Source: Trichomonas vaginalis G3
Lineage: Eukaryota > Parabasalia > Trichomonadida > Trichomonadidae
Direction of reading: 5' to 3'
Length of the DNA stretch: 64,000 bases
Assembly: GCF_026262505.1 (NCBI RefSeq)
Contig: NC_067207.1
Location: 17,762,082 to 17,826,081, forward strand
A program made the position numbers and the translations under genes. Positions 49,759 to 60,888 of the stretch are shown here, piece after piece. The notes under the pieces are model-generated. The model saw nothing but the letters and a program-made list of their open reading frames with translations, made no database searches and had not been told where the DNA came from. Positions within the stretch are counted from its first letter, which is position 1. Each line of letters opens with the position of its first letter.

Positions 49759-51257
49759 AAAGTGCTATTGGTTTTGTAAACTTCTTTGCTTTCAATTCAT
49801 CTGGACCGTCTCTGTCACCAGTATATTGTATTTGAACTGTACCAACAGTTGAAATACCACCCATAAAGTCTTCTGAGTCAGCAAATGGAATGCCAAGCCA
49901 AAAGTTTGAACGGTCTCCATTTGTATATTGAGTTTTTTGACCTCCTGTATGAGTCCATACTTTCACATATGGCATAATAGAACTTTGCATTTCAGGGTTA
50001 ATGGTTGTTGTGAAGTTGTTGTTAAAGTTCATAGCATCTAATGTCAAGTTGTATGACCTCATATCCTCAACTGTAGAATATTCTTCTCTTGGATAATATT
50101 TGCCATCTATGTTTATATGATATTTAATACCAGGGTTGTAGAAACAAGAATAGTCATTTATAGTTCGTCTGAACAGTACAAACATAGTATCTGCATGTTT
50201 CATTGCAGTTGTTAAAGCAATATCTGTTCTTGCACCTGGGTCAGCACTTTGGTTTCCAACTTCACCTGCAAAGTCTTTGACAGATATTTGGTGTATAGGG
50301 AACATAAGTGGAACTGCAATATATTTGGCAGCTAAAGCATTTGAAATATCTGGGTCCAACATATAGACTGCAAGTCTGCTTTCTATTCTCTTGCATTCAA
50401 ATTTTTCGCATGTGAACTTAACTGGGTCCCAAGCAGTTCCAGCAGCATTGAAATAATAGTTTACTTCAGTGTTGAGGTTTGAGAAACCAAAGTCTAAGTC
50501 AACTTTGTCTTTGCAAAAGTCGGCGAATGACGTTTTATTTGTTCCGTTACGTCTGTAATAGTGAATGGTCTTGCGTTGGTGCAATGACTAAGTTATTTTT
50601 GCTTGGAGTAAGTTCAATAGAAATTTTTCCTGCCCAGTTTGGCAAGTATCTTAAAAACCTGAAGATGAGGAAAGATGACAAAGGAACTCTAAGTTTCAGT
50701 TTTACTTTAGTGGCAGCAGTTCCATCTGAACCAGAAAGGTTAACATAAACTCCTGGAACGTTAGGGTCAAGTCTTCTTATTTTCTCAATAGTTGCATACT
50801 GGTCTGTTTGTTCTCTAGCTTGTGGTTGTACTGAGTTTCTCAAAGCGAACCATTCATAGTTTGCCCATGTTACTGTTTGAACTAAGTCAGAGTTAGAATA
50901 TATCTTATATCCCATGAAAACTTCTGGAGCATATTGGTATCCGACATAGAAAATTCCATTGCAACCTTTCTTGTCAGACAACTTGGCAGAAGGTTTTATT
51001 TCAATGTCTTGTTCCACGTATAAGAATGAGTTGTCAATAGAAATAATATGAAACCTGTCGCAAGCAATATCTACTGTTGTTGAAGAACCTTCACCAAACT
51101 CACCTACGTTTCCATAAGAAACAGCAGTTGTATATTCGTAAGTTCCAGGAACTATTTCTGACCTTCTAATGGCATTGTCGCATTCGTTATACCATTCGGA
51201 AACATTTCCGTTCATGGCATCCAAAACTGTTGGCGTTATATTCTGAGCGGCGTACAT
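49652..51257 (-). pseudogene. Major capsid protein (double jelly-roll type), broken
   Basis: Predicted beta-rich throughout, with FLYVEQDIEI near the front and RFLRYLPNWAGKISIELTPS mid-protein, as in Polinton and NCLDV-type double jelly-roll capsid proteins. Length (about 530 residues) fits. Broken, about one break. It is followed on the other strand by the 139-residue gene. Confidence 0.7.
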
Positions 51258-51289
51258 TTCATATGGGTAAAAATATAGAATAGTTGGAT

Positions 51290-52801
51290 TTATATGTCAT
51301 AATAGAACCCACTCGTACCAAGCTTTACTTTCTTCCTGACTGAGTTTTTAACTCTTCTTTTTCCTTCATTGCCACTACTTTCACTAGATGAAGTTACTTC
51401 TTCACTACTTTCACTTTGTTTTACTCTTCTCTTCTTCTTTGGTGTCGCTTTTGGTAACTTGCCCTCTGCTTCAAGTTGTTGCATCTTTGCCTCATGTTCA
51501 CCTAGTATGTTGTTAATTTCCCATGTCCTTTTTGCCTTTGGGCTCTGGTCGCCCATCTCAGGTAACCTATATCCTAGAAAGATTTCGTCATAGTTTGTAT
51601 TTGAGTCGTCGCTTATTGTTTGCATGACTCTTTCCTGAGTTTCCGGTTCAAGCTCTTCAAACAGAGCTTGTCCATATGGAATAAGCTCGTTTCCAAATAT
51701 ATGTTTTTGTAGCCATTCTGGTTTTCTTTCCATGTTACCAATAATATCTTTTGTGAATGGGAAAGCTTTTACCCACTGTTTCAGTCTTGCGTCATTTATT
51801 TCTGTAGTTGGTTTTATTTTGTCAAGGAACATGTTTTTCAATACTAACATTTCATTTGGTACTGTCCATTTGAGTTTTCTTAAATATTCATCCCTTCTCG
51901 GTTCATTGTCTGCAAAGTAAGTTTTTATGACATTTTGTAAACTTTCGTTTGCAAGGTCATGTACAATAGGTTCTCTTCCTTCTCTCTCCCTAACTTTCTT
52001 TCTAAACTCTTCACCAAATAGACCATCTCTATGGTTCTGTGTAGTTCTTTGAGATAAATGTTCTAGAACGTCAGGTGTTATATTTCCATCAGCCATGTTC
52101 ATTTCATACTGGTCCAAAATATCTGCATGTTTCATATCTTTCAATGGCATTAAAGCCGCGCTGAAAATACCAGCTATATCTGGTTCACCATTCACTTCCA
52201 TTGCGTCTACAACTTCTTGGAATTGTGGTTGTAAGTTTATGAACCACCTATCCGGATTAGCTTTATGACCCCATCTCATTGTAGTTCCATAGTCTGCAGA
52301 AACAAAAGTAGGTTTGTTTCCATATTGGTTAGGTTCTGAATGAACTTTAAACAATGTTTCATTTCTATATGTTTTGTTGAAATTTAACCTTTTATTTTCA
52401 CCGAGTTCAGCCAAAGATTGAACGTTATATGGTCGTAAGTAAAAAGGGTTATTGTATTTGCGTACATTTTCTTTCAGTACTTCCATTCTATGCTGAATAT
52501 TTTCATCTGATGTTGGAGTCTTTTGTATGTCGGCGAACATTTTTCGATATTCTTCTACTATGTCAGCCGAATTTTTCTTAGACTCTTGGAAAGATTCCAT
52601 ATTCTCCGCATACTCTTGTTGAGGGTCAAGATTTTTCGGCTGTTCCAAATCTTCATCTAGTTCTGTGAAGTTAGTTTCCAAAGGAGGGACTTGTTCGTTT
52701 CCTTCAGGCTCTTCTAGCTGTTGTTGCTGAACTATTTCTTCCATGTCTGGTTGTATCTGAACTTCTTCCTGTGGAGTTTCTTGTACCTCATCTGGTGGCA
52801 T
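51290..52801 (-). CDS. 503-residue structural-type protein, unknown
   Basis: Apparently whole. The acidic, Q/E-rich N terminus (PQEEVQIQPDMEEIVQQQ) is followed by a large mostly helical body and a basic end (PKKKRRVKQSE) with serine clusters, which looks like a nuclear-localisation or DNA-binding tail. Directly upstream of the capsid gene on the same strand, so probably a virion protein. Family not recognised. Confidence 0.65.
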   Translation of the reverse strand: MPPDEVQETPQEEVQIQPDMEEIVQQQQLEEPEGNEQVPPLETNFTELDEDLEQPKNLDPQQEYAENMESFQESKKNSADIVEEYRKMFADIQKTPTSDENIQHRMEVLKENVRKYNNPFYLRPYNVQSLAELGENKRLNFNKTYRNETLFKVHSEPNQYGNKPTFVSADYGTTMRWGHKANPDRWFINLQPQFQEVVDAMEVNGEPDIAGIFSAALMPLKDMKHADILDQYEMNMADGNITPDVLEHLSQRTTQNHRDGLFGEEFRKKVREREGREPIVHDLANESLQNVIKTYFADNEPRRDEYLRKLKWTVPNEMLVLKNMFLDKIKPTTEINDARLKQWVKAFPFTKDIIGNMERKPEWLQKHIFGNELIPYGQALFEELEPETQERVMQTISDDSNTNYDEIFLGYRLPEMGDQSPKAKRTWEINNILGEHEAKMQQLEAEGKLPKATPKKKRRVKQSESSEEVTSSSESSGNEGKRRVKNSVRKKVKLGTSGFYYDI

Positions 52802-54540
52802 TTCATATATTCCGAGACCGTTTTTAACAAGTTCCCTATTAAGTCATCCGGACTCATAAACCTTTCTTTTTTCGTTCCGTCTCTATTTTTTACGCGTTTC
52901 ATGAAGAGAGTTGAATTATCATTTAGCTCTGACATAAAATATCTCGGAGTAAATTCATCCATGTCATTTGGCTGATATGCTATTAAATCATATCCCTTAG
53001 CGAGCTTGTATTTTCCAGGTTTGAAATTATATCCCATTTGGTGCTGAGCCATAAAGCTAAATAGGTTCGGGTCAGTATTTCCTTCCTTGAACTTTCTAAT
53101 AGCTTCTTTATATCTGTCACTAAAGTCAAGAGTATCTGGGTAACCATATTCTTCCTTAAGCATTTTTAAGAATTCTTGGTTTCCTTGTTCTCTACTTCTT
53201 TTATGTCCTTGCTCTGTTTGGTGTTGTTGTGCTGGATTTTGAACTGTTGGTTGCTGTGCTGGTTTGAATTGTGGTTGTTGTGCTGGATTTTGAATTGTTG
53301 GTTGTGGTTGTTGTGGTGCATGCCTGTGTCTGTGTCCATGTGACGATGTAAATGTTTTAGGTAGTCCTGGTGCAAGTGCTTCTCTTGGAGGGTTTGGTGG
53401 TATATAAGTTCCACCAGCTGGCACATATGTTCCATCTGCAGCATAATGTCCTACCTGACTTTTCGTTTTTAAGAAAGCATTTACTAGGTCTGTTTTGGTC
53501 TGTTGTAACTCTTTTTCTTGACTTTCCACAACAGTTGCTCTAACGGCGTCATAGGCACTTTGAACTGCCTGTCTCGTTGCTGCATCTGTTATTTTCGTCA
53601 TATTTTGTGCTACTTCTCTTAACTCTTTGTCGAAACCTTCAGACTTCAGTTTCTTTCCAGATGAGAAGTCGTTCACTAGTTTCACCTTACTATGAAGAGC
53701 TTCGAAGGCATTCTTAAAGTCGGCATTCATTAAAGCTTCATTTGAACTGTCTTCATCCGCTTGTATTTTGTCCTTATTGACCCTATAAGTTGGGCTGCTT
53801 TAGCGTTGGCTTGGGCATCTAACCAGTCATTATTAGCTTTTATATTTCTGCGCTTTTCATTGCCTTTTGCATGGCTGCGTCGTTATTTTTACTTTCTTGT
53901 GCTAAGTTTTCATACTGTACGGGTTTGGTTTTGCAACTGTAAAAGTTTTTCTGCCTTTACATTTGCTTCAACTTCTTTTTTATACTCATCGCTATCCATA
54001 TATGTCTTCAGGGCTTTTTGTTATCTCTTCATCTTTCAGTACTTTATATTGAGTAGTATGGTTTTTCAAATTTATAACATCTTGTTCCATTTTTGCTACT
54101 TCTGCTGCTTTTTCTGACACTTTTTTCGCATATTCCTCTGTACTTAGTTCTTTCAGTTGTTCTTCTTCTTCTTTTTCTCTACGTTTAACTCATTGAGTTT
54201 CTTTGTGTGTCTGTCATATTCTAGTTTCTTTTCGTTTTCACTTATTTGTTTCTGTATGTCTATGTTTGACTTTTTGACATCTGTTATTTGATTTTGAGTG
54301 AACTCAAATTCATTTGACTTTGAGGGTTATAAGCTGTTCCGTCTGCAGCTCCACCATAGCCTGCCATTTTCGCTAAAAGTGCCGCTCTTAAACTCCACTC
54401 TGGCACCAATAACTCGGTTTAAAAGCATAGGGTTGCTTGACATTTGTTGCAACATAGTGGGGTCATTCATCATTTGTTGTTGCAACTGTTGTTGTGGTGT
54501 CAGTTTTACTATTGGATGTTTCAATGCTCCCTTCCTCTTA
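52732..54540 (-). pseudogene. Large coiled-coil, P/Q-rich structural protein, broken
   Basis: The front half is a long charged coiled coil. Then come a PAGGTYIPP stretch, a histidine-rich SSHGHRHRHAP, repeats of NPAQQPQFKPAQQP type, and an ordered C-terminal part. Broken by several breaks. Overlaps the next gene's start by about 70 bases. Probably a capsid-associated or scaffold protein; not recognised. Confidence 0.5.
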
Positions 54541-54584
54541 CGTATATTCTTACGTAGCTTACGTGCATTTTAAGTGAAGTAAAA

Positions 54585-54988
54585 AACGGTTTTTGACAGA
54601 TGTTTATATGACACTTTTTGTTCAGCACAAAAAACTACTCGGTCAAAGTGTTGTCAGTTTTGTAAAATAACCGTCCTATCTCATTCTATAATGGGGAAAA
54701 GGCTTCTCAAAGTATACTTCCTTGGAACGCCTGTAACTTTTCCTGTAGCGACGATAGACCTTTACTTGTCCGGACAAAGTTATACTATTTTGAGTGCTCT
54801 ACAAAAAAGTCAACGGCGACGACTCTCAAAAACCGTTGTGTAAAAAGTTTTACCGTTGGACAAAAAAGTATATATAGAAAACAAAAAACGTTTATAGTTC
54901 ATTCAATATTTGAGATGGAACGGTTTTCCAACGGTAACTATTAAATAAAATAAAAAAATAGAGAGGGTTACCGTTGACAAAAACCGTT
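54585..54988. promoter_or_regulatory. Cluster of AACGGT/ACCGTT (Myb-type) sites
   Basis: Eight matches to CAACGG/AACGGT in either orientation start at 54,585, 54,811, 54,832, 54,852, 54,919, 54,930, 54,970 and 54,983. YAACKG is the recognition core of Myb DNA-binding domains, a large regulator family in trichomonads. The cluster ends 16 bases before the next ATG. Regulation is inferred. Confidence 0.5.
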
Positions 54989-55004
54989 TATTTCAAACTT
55001 TTCT

Positions 55005-56114
55005 ATGAGTGGTCCGAAAAAAAAGTTCATTTTTTGTCTAATGGCATTCGCTAGCGTGTTCGCTCCAAATTCACCTGAAGAAATTGCTTGCAAACTTTCA
55101 GCACCCACAGGTTTAGAGCCTCAATATCAAACTGCAGCATCTACACATTCTCCAAGCAGAACAGGCAATTCAAATTCAAATTTGTCCTGCAATTCGCTCA
55201 ATCCAAAGCCACTTTCACTACCAAAACAATACCAAACGAGCTCCGTATTACAAAGAACCACAGCAACGCTGAACTACGCAAAATACTACTCAGATTGTCT
55301 GAAGAATACTTCAATTCAAAGCCAGAAGAAAGGATTGCTGCAACTTTTAAACAAAGAATATTGTGAACAACTCAACAAAGTTCTTGCAGACTTTACCAAA
55401 CTACAAAAAGAAACACCTGACCCATTCGAATTAGGTGACACAATTGTCAACTATTTTCCAACAATAACAAAGATAATGGTTGACAGAACTATATGTCAGC
55501 TTATTGAAAGTCTTCCACCCAAAGCTGCAAAAAAAGTCGAACAGTTTTGGGTCGAATTCAAATTAAAGAGTTATGGATATCAGGATGACGAAGAAGAACG
55601 TGAGTACGGACAAGAAACAGCAAAATGGCAATGTCTTAGCTCACTCAACCCCAAGTTCAAACCATTATTTTACTCAGACAACAACACAATTCAAGTACGC
55701 AAAATTGCTATTCATTTCGTTAACCAAGCAGAAGACATTGAAGAAGGAGACTCTATCTCAGTTTATGTTTGCTACTGCAAGTTTTTCAAGGACGAATTTG
55801 GAGGACCAATTCTCATGCATGTCTTCAAGCCACGTCAGCAACTCTACGTTGAAACTGAAATAACACTCATGCATGGAATGTATCTCAAGTTTGAAAGCCA
55901 ATTGGAAAACACATACAACATTTGGCTTTCATACATTCAGTTCGATACACCAGATGACTTTGATGTTGAAGAAGAAGACTCTACTCAAGAAGATGAACCA
56001 CAAGACTCACCTGATGATGACGAATTTGTACCCGAAGAAGAAGAATATCATTCAAGAACACCATCAGAAGACGACCAACAAATGGCAGATGCAATGGACA
56101 GTCAAGTTCCATGA
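55005..56114 (+). CDS. Nucleoplasmin-like acidic-tailed protein
   Basis: 369 residues. The first 215 are poorly conserved and the start is uncertain. Residues about 220-320 show the strand order of a nucleoplasmin-like (NPL) core of the FKBP39/plant HD2 type: VRKIAIHFV, ISVYVCYCKF, GGPILMHVF, VETEITLMHG, MYLKFES and IWLSYIQF. Then comes a 50-residue acidic tail (EEEDSTQEDEPQDS). Such proteins are pentameric histone chaperones. The last gene before the right end; element C has a relative in the same place. Assignment rests on pattern only. Confidence 0.6.
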   Translation: MSGPKKKFIFCLMAFASVFAPNSPEEIACKLSAPTGLEPQYQTAASTHSPSRTGNSNSNLSCNSLNPKPLSLPKQYQTSSVLQRTTATLNYAKYYSDCLKNTSIQSQKKGLLQLLNKEYCEQLNKVLADFTKLQKETPDPFELGDTIVNYFPTITKIMVDRTICQLIESLPPKAAKKVEQFWVEFKLKSYGYQDDEEEREYGQETAKWQCLSSLNPKFKPLFYSDNNTIQVRKIAIHFVNQAEDIEEGDSISVYVCYCKFFKDEFGGPILMHVFKPRQQLYVETEITLMHGMYLKFESQLENTYNIWLSYIQFDTPDDFDVEEEDSTQEDEPQDSPDDDEFVPEEEEYHSRTPSEDDQQMADAMDSQVP

Positions 56115-56158
56115 AACTAAACATCTAATTTTATCTCAATTCCAACTTTTTTAAACAT

Positions 56159-56208
56159 CTTCAGGGCTAGAGGGCACGAAGTGCCTGGAAGCCCCTCATA
56201 CCTGACCT
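56159..56208 (-). repeat. Right TIR of Polinton B
   Basis: Inverted copy of the left end, closed by ACCT and then the CTTTC target repeat. Inner hairpin GGCAC/GTGCC replaces the left end's AGGGGC/GCCCCT, with the outer GGGCT/AGCCC stem kept. Confidence 0.9.
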
Positions 56209-56347
56209 CTTTCGTCTTTCGTAGGCAGTGGTGGTTGTTACAAAAGGTAACTTCGAATGTAGCGTGAAATCTGCAAAAAAAATTCTGAAATTTGAATGGA
56301 GAACACAAAAATTGAATAGTTTACGTCAATAAAAAAGAGAAAAATGA

Positions 56348-56424
56348 AGCCAGTGTGTCTCGAACCTAGGACTTAGAGCAGCAATCCCACTGTTTATCCC
56401 ATTACATATTACACTACATGCATC
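56348..56424 (-). ncRNA. tRNA-like unit with Pol III boxes (possible tRNA relic or SINE head)
   Basis: On the minus strand an A-box-like TAGTGTAATATGTAATGG is followed about 50 bases later by a B box GGTTCGAGAC, then T-runs (TTTTTCTCTTTTTT) that could stop Pol III. The arms do not pair well enough for a working tRNA. It lies just outside Polinton B. Confidence 0.35.
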
Positions 56425-56632
56425 TCTCACCTCAGTGAATGAGATCAACTATATGATAACTTTTTCCCCATTATATTCTTGTGGAAAAGTGACAAATAGC
56501 AACTTTGACCCTCTCTCTTAATTTAAAAAATAATAATAATAATAATTAAAAATAAAAATAAACTTTTCTATAATATTTATAAAGCTGATTTGATATATAA
56601 CACATTTAGCTTAACAAAATAACTTAGAAAAA
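56425..56632. other. Intergenic with (ATA)n microsatellite
   Basis: An imperfect ATA run near 56,527-56,547 and AT-rich flank; nothing else seen. Confidence 0.6.
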
Positions 56633-58414
56633 TTGCCGCGCAAAATAAGAGTAAGTGTTATTTTTGTCACTTTTCTAGTGATGCATTTCGGTACGGAACA
56701 AGAATAAAAAAATAAAAAAGTGACAAGACAAATTTTTAATGACTGACATCGACCATCTAATAAGAGAAGATCTTCCGCCAGATATCAAAGAAAAATTAAA
56801 ATTCCTCGGCAAATTAGTTCCTGACCCAAGATTCAATGCAGCAACTCTGAGCGATAAAAAAGTCGAAGTTTTAATGGATCTTATAAAAGCTAGTTTTGAC
56901 GAATCATACGGAAATCTTATTGATCAAATTGTCACCATTACAAATATATCTCGCTCTACCTTGTATAATTATAGAAATGATTACCTGGAAGATGAAAAAT
57001 TCAACCCAAAAACGGCACAGTTACTTGTTAACAGAGCTATTGATGACGAAGGAGAGCTCTTGATAGCCAACTACATTATCACAGAATTTATTGAAAAAAT
57101 TTTTTTCAATACACAAATGTGCCGAGTAATTGTGGAAATGTTTAAAGATGCTTACCCTGAACATGTTTTGAAAAAAGAGAATTTCGAAATATCTCCTCAT
57201 TATCTTGTGAACTTTAGAGAGCGGCAAAATCTGACAACAAGAAAGGCACATTGGCACAGAAGACCTCAAGATAAAGAAGAAATGCAAGAGCGGATACAAC
57301 AATTCAATGAAATTAAAGCGGAACTCTTTGAAAGATTCAAAGACGAGCTTTGGGCGGCTCGCAAATGCAGATGAATCTTTCTATGGATGCGGCATTGCAG
57401 GCGGTCTTACTTATGCTATTAAAGGATCAGAAGGAGTCGATATACACATTAACCACAACCAAAAGAAGGGTGTTACAATCATTGCAACCATCACAGCTGA
57501 TGGAAGAAAACTTCCTTTGACAATTGTGTGCAAAGGATTGACAGACAGGTGCCATCAACAAGTGAGCGACGACCGGATCATCAGCAATGAAAAGATCCTT
57601 CATTCCGAATCAGATGGTCTACCCATGAGGTTTTCAAATCTACCTCGAATGGGTTCGCGACTGGTATGATCAAGCGTTTGGCGACAATGAAAGTTATAGG
57701 GGGAATAACAAAATTATTTTATTCCTCGACACTTACTCCAGCCACAGGAACAAGGAGACGAAGGACCTGGCAAAAGAACTCAACATTGATCTTGTTTACA
57801 TTCCAGTTGGTTGTACAGATCTTTGCCAGCCACTCGACGTGAAGGTTTTTTGGCGCTCTCAAAAACATGGCGACTCGAATGTGGTGGGATTTCTATGCCA
57901 TCGATCAAACCTTAGTGTGCACACTGAAAATGGCTGTGTATATCTTGGTCCAATGCTGGAAATGTCTCGATGAAAACCTCATTATCGAAGCATGGAATAT
58001 GCATGAGGCTGATCTCAGAGAAAATGAAAGAATTCTCAGCAAAGTTACTGATGAGCAAGCTGCCGAATTTCTTGAGAAGATCGAACAAGTCAGGGAAGAA
58101 TACATACACAAAGCCGAGCAAGCATTACCACAAGGTGAGAATCTGGATATGCTCCGAGACTTTAGTGAAATTCCTGAAAGAAGATATCGCAGGCAAGAAG
58201 GAGAAATCGACTCCGATGATGATGAAGAGTGGCATCCTGAAGCAGATCTTGACGGATTCAGTGATGATGACTTGGACTTCATTGATGAATACGACCTCAA
58301 TTCAACTGAGGATGAGAGTTCAGTTGATCCTCCGTCGGATTACGTGTTCCGTACCGAAAAGGGTCACTAGAAAAAGTGACAAAAAGTGACACTTACTCTT
58401 ATTTTTCGCGCCAA
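56633..58414 (+). mobile_element. pogo-like (DDE_1) DNA transposon, decayed
   Basis: Inverted ends of about 70 bp (TTGCCGCGCAAAATAAGAG left; TTGGCGCGAAAAATAAGAG right, read inward) surround a transposase gene. Both ends carry GTCACTTTT words and CGGTACGGAAC. The target duplication cannot be made out. The foldback element copy 2 follows within 17 bases. Confidence 0.85.
56739..58370 (+). pseudogene. pogo/Tigger-type transposase, frameshifted
   Basis: The N-terminal part contains a helix-turn-helix (NISRSTLYNYRNDYL, about residue 72). The catalytic region has NADESFYG (first Asp), KIILFLDTYSSHRNK (second Asp) and LCQPLDVKVFG (third Asp), the DDE_1/pogo pattern. An acidic C-terminal tail (DSDDDEEWHPEADLDG) follows. 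Frameshifts near 57,345, 57,635 and 57,848 split it, so it is inactive as it stands. The ATG lies 16 bases after AAAAAAGTGACAAG. Bases 57,700-58,300 are GC-richer than the surroundings. Confidence 0.85.
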
Positions 58415-58430
58415 AATTCGAAAGGGTTTT

Positions 58431-59680
58431 TGTTGTAAACAGAAATTCATCAAAAGTGACACCTCAGAAAAGCTAAAATATTGAATTTTTGGAACTTTTG
58501 ATAGAGCACGTTTTTAAATATTAATTAAAGTAAATGTATATTTTGTAAAGATTCTTTTTAATAAAAAATAAAATTTTGAAGAAGAACACAAAATCTTCTG
58601 AAAAATAATATCACATAAACTCATATTATTTTCTAATATATAACTATTTTATATAAAAATCAAATTCAATGATCTTAAAAGCGAAGGATAAACCTCAAAA
58701 TTTACGAATATAATGAGTGGGAATATAATGCTTATCTATCATAAAACCATATGAAATATCAATTTTTGCTTTACGCCTAATTTTTGACGACAATTAGCAA
58801 AAAATGTTAAATGTTAACACTCAGTCCATTTTGAATATGAAAAATAAAATTGACTTTGATTAAATGTTTTTATTTATCATGCAATTCTTCTTGCGACCAA
58901 AGATTTGAATAAAAGTTCAAAAATAAGATAGCTTAAAAAAATAATATACGGTAGTGTTTACTAATAGATGAATAGTATATAAATTCTATTAAAATGGATT
59001 TGATCCAAAAAAATATATAAAATTTGATCATAAATAAAATCGTTTTAAATTACTTCTTCATTTAAATTATAACAATTATTTTTGGTTTTATATTTTTTGG
59101 ATCAAATCCATTTTAATAGAATTTATATACTATTCATCTATTAGTAAACACTACCGTATATTATTTTTTAAGCTATCTTATTTTTTAACTTTTATTCAAA
59201 TCTTTGGTCGCAAGAAGAATTGCATGATAAATAAAAACATTTAATCAAAGTCAATTTTATTTTTCATATTCAAATGGACTGAGTGTTAACATTTAACATT
59301 TTTTGCTAATTGTCGTCAAAAATTAGGCGTAAAGCAAAAATTGATATTTCATATGGTTTATGATAGATAAGCATTATATTCCCACTCATTATATTCGTAA
59401 ATTTTGAGGTTTATCCTTCGCTTTTAAGATCATTGAATTTGATTTTATATAAAATAGTTATATATTAGAAAATAATATGAGTTTATGTATATTATTTTTC
59501 AGAAGACTTCATTCTATATGCCTATGAAAAGTACTCTCAAAACTAACTTTTTCCTAATTATAATTAAATCTAGAATATTGTATTATGCTTAGTATTATTT
59601 CATTTTTCTCATTCAATTTAGAATTTACAAATGTCAAAAAATTGAGAGCTGTCACTTTTGATGAATTTCTGTTTATTACA
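58431..59680. mobile_element. 1.25-kb foldback element, copy 2
   Basis: Same ends as copy 1 (TGTTGTAAACAG, CTGTTTATTACA), with a 4-bp TTTT on each side. The arms match copy 1 closely in the same order, but the central spacer (about 59,018-59,090) is in the opposite orientation. No coding capacity. Confidence 0.88.
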
Positions 59681-59800
59681 TTTTTAATATAATAATTATA
59701 ATATATAAGGAATTTTATTAAAAATATGAAATTAAAATATAAAAAATTTAATAGTTAATTTAAGTTTGTTTTTTATTTTTATTTTAGAACTGTTTTCATA

Positions 59801-59921
59801 GGAATTGAAGGGTGAGAGGTATATAGTATGCCTATATACCTCGCACCCTTCAATTCCAACTCTAAATGGGAGAAACTTTGCTTTCATAAAATAACATACG
59901 AACAAAGTTTCTCCCATTTAG
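59801..59921. repeat. Two long hairpins (isolated pair)
   Basis: GGAATTGAAGGGTG type hairpin at 59,801-59,857 and CTAAATGGGAGAAACTTTG hairpin at 59,862-59,921. They match the two classes that alternate in the larger arrays. Confidence 0.88.
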
Positions 59922-59943
59922 AAAGTGAATAGGAGCCTACCAG

Positions 59944-60888
59944 TGTTGCATGCTAAGATCAGTCATAATGTAAACCTCTCAATTTTATTGTCGTGGGAAG
60001 TATCTCAATTCCTTCAAAAAAATTGAAAAACTATTTAATTTTAAAAATATAATACTTTTAATTAGTTAATTAATTGGAGATATTTTTAAAAAATCACTTT
60101 TGATAATACTTTTGAGAACTTTAATTAAAAAAAATATTCAAAAATATCCAGGATATCAAGAGTGAATTGTTCCTTATGAGTATATAGTTATAATGTATAC
60201 CTCATAAGGAACAATTCCCTCCTTAAAACGAGAAAACTTGTTCGAAATTGTTTATCATTTCGAACAAGTTTTCTCGTTTTTAATAACAAACTAAAGGCTA
60301 TGAGGCACTGATTATATATTAGTGCCTCACAGCCTTTAGTTCCTAATAGATAGCTGGGAAACTTTCTCCAAATGATAAGTTATTCAGAGAAAGTTTCCCA
60401 GCTATCAAGAGGAATTGTTCCTTATGAGGTATATAGTTATAATGTATACCTCATAAGGAACAATTCCCTCCTTAAAATCGTAGACATTTTTATACTTATT
60501 AATCAACCATTCAAAATCATATTCCTCTGAAAAGTTATTTTATTAAAAATTTAGAATTTTAATAAATATAGAGTTTGAATTTCATACAATACCTATATAT
60601 TTTCAATAATGGAATTTGAAAACCATTCTCAAAAGTTCTCAGAAAACCTTTTTTTCATTAATTTTAAGAAATCTGAGTATTAAATTAAGTGATAAATTCG
60701 TTTGACACTACTTTAATTTTTAAATTCAAAAAATTATATGTGCTTCTTAAAATGACTCAAAAAATTTTATTATAAAATAATATATAATATTAAAAATCCC
60801 ACAACATTTTTTTACTTTACATAATCGTACTTCCTCGACGATTAATTTCCACTCAATTTCTATCGTTGACCGAACTTAGCATGCAACA
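59944..60888. mobile_element. Hairpin-array element with TGTTGCATGC ends, complete copy
   Basis: Ends TGTTGCATGCTAAG and its complement CTTAGCATGCAACA, with 4-bp CCAG repeats outside (59,940-59,943; 60,889-60,892). Inside is a four-hairpin module and AT-rich filler, with no gene. The TGT...ACA ends and 4-bp duplications are the same type as in the foldback element, again Ginger-like. Confidence 0.82.
60164..60467. repeat. Four-hairpin module, 248-bp period (array 2)
   Basis: Hairpins at 60,164-60,217, 60,225-60,280, 60,289-60,341 and 60,349-60,406, then a repeat of the first at 60,411-60,467. Stems include GAATTGTTCCTTATGAG and AACGAGAAAACTTGTTCG. Same order and period as arrays 1 and 3. Confidence 0.92.

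Larger units (their letters stand above)
31796..56208. mobile_element. Polinton/Maverick element B, 24.4 kb, both ends present
   Basis: The left end AGGTCAGGTATGAGGGGC and its inverted copy at the right end bound the element, with a 5-bp duplication CTTTC outside each (31,791-31,795; 56,209-56,213). Inside are an adenine methylase, integrase, protein-primed polymerase, packaging ATPase, SF3 helicase, major and minor capsid proteins, amphipathic small proteins, a tail-fibre-like protein and a nucleoplasmin-like protein. The extent is whole but about eight genes are broken, with roughly a dozen or more breaks in total; some could be assembly errors. Intact target duplication and many open genes argue for a fairly recent insertion. 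Confidence 0.93.

Noticed and set aside
56348-56424. Functional tRNA gene
   Set aside because: Boxes A and B are present, but the T-arm and anticodon arm do not pair.
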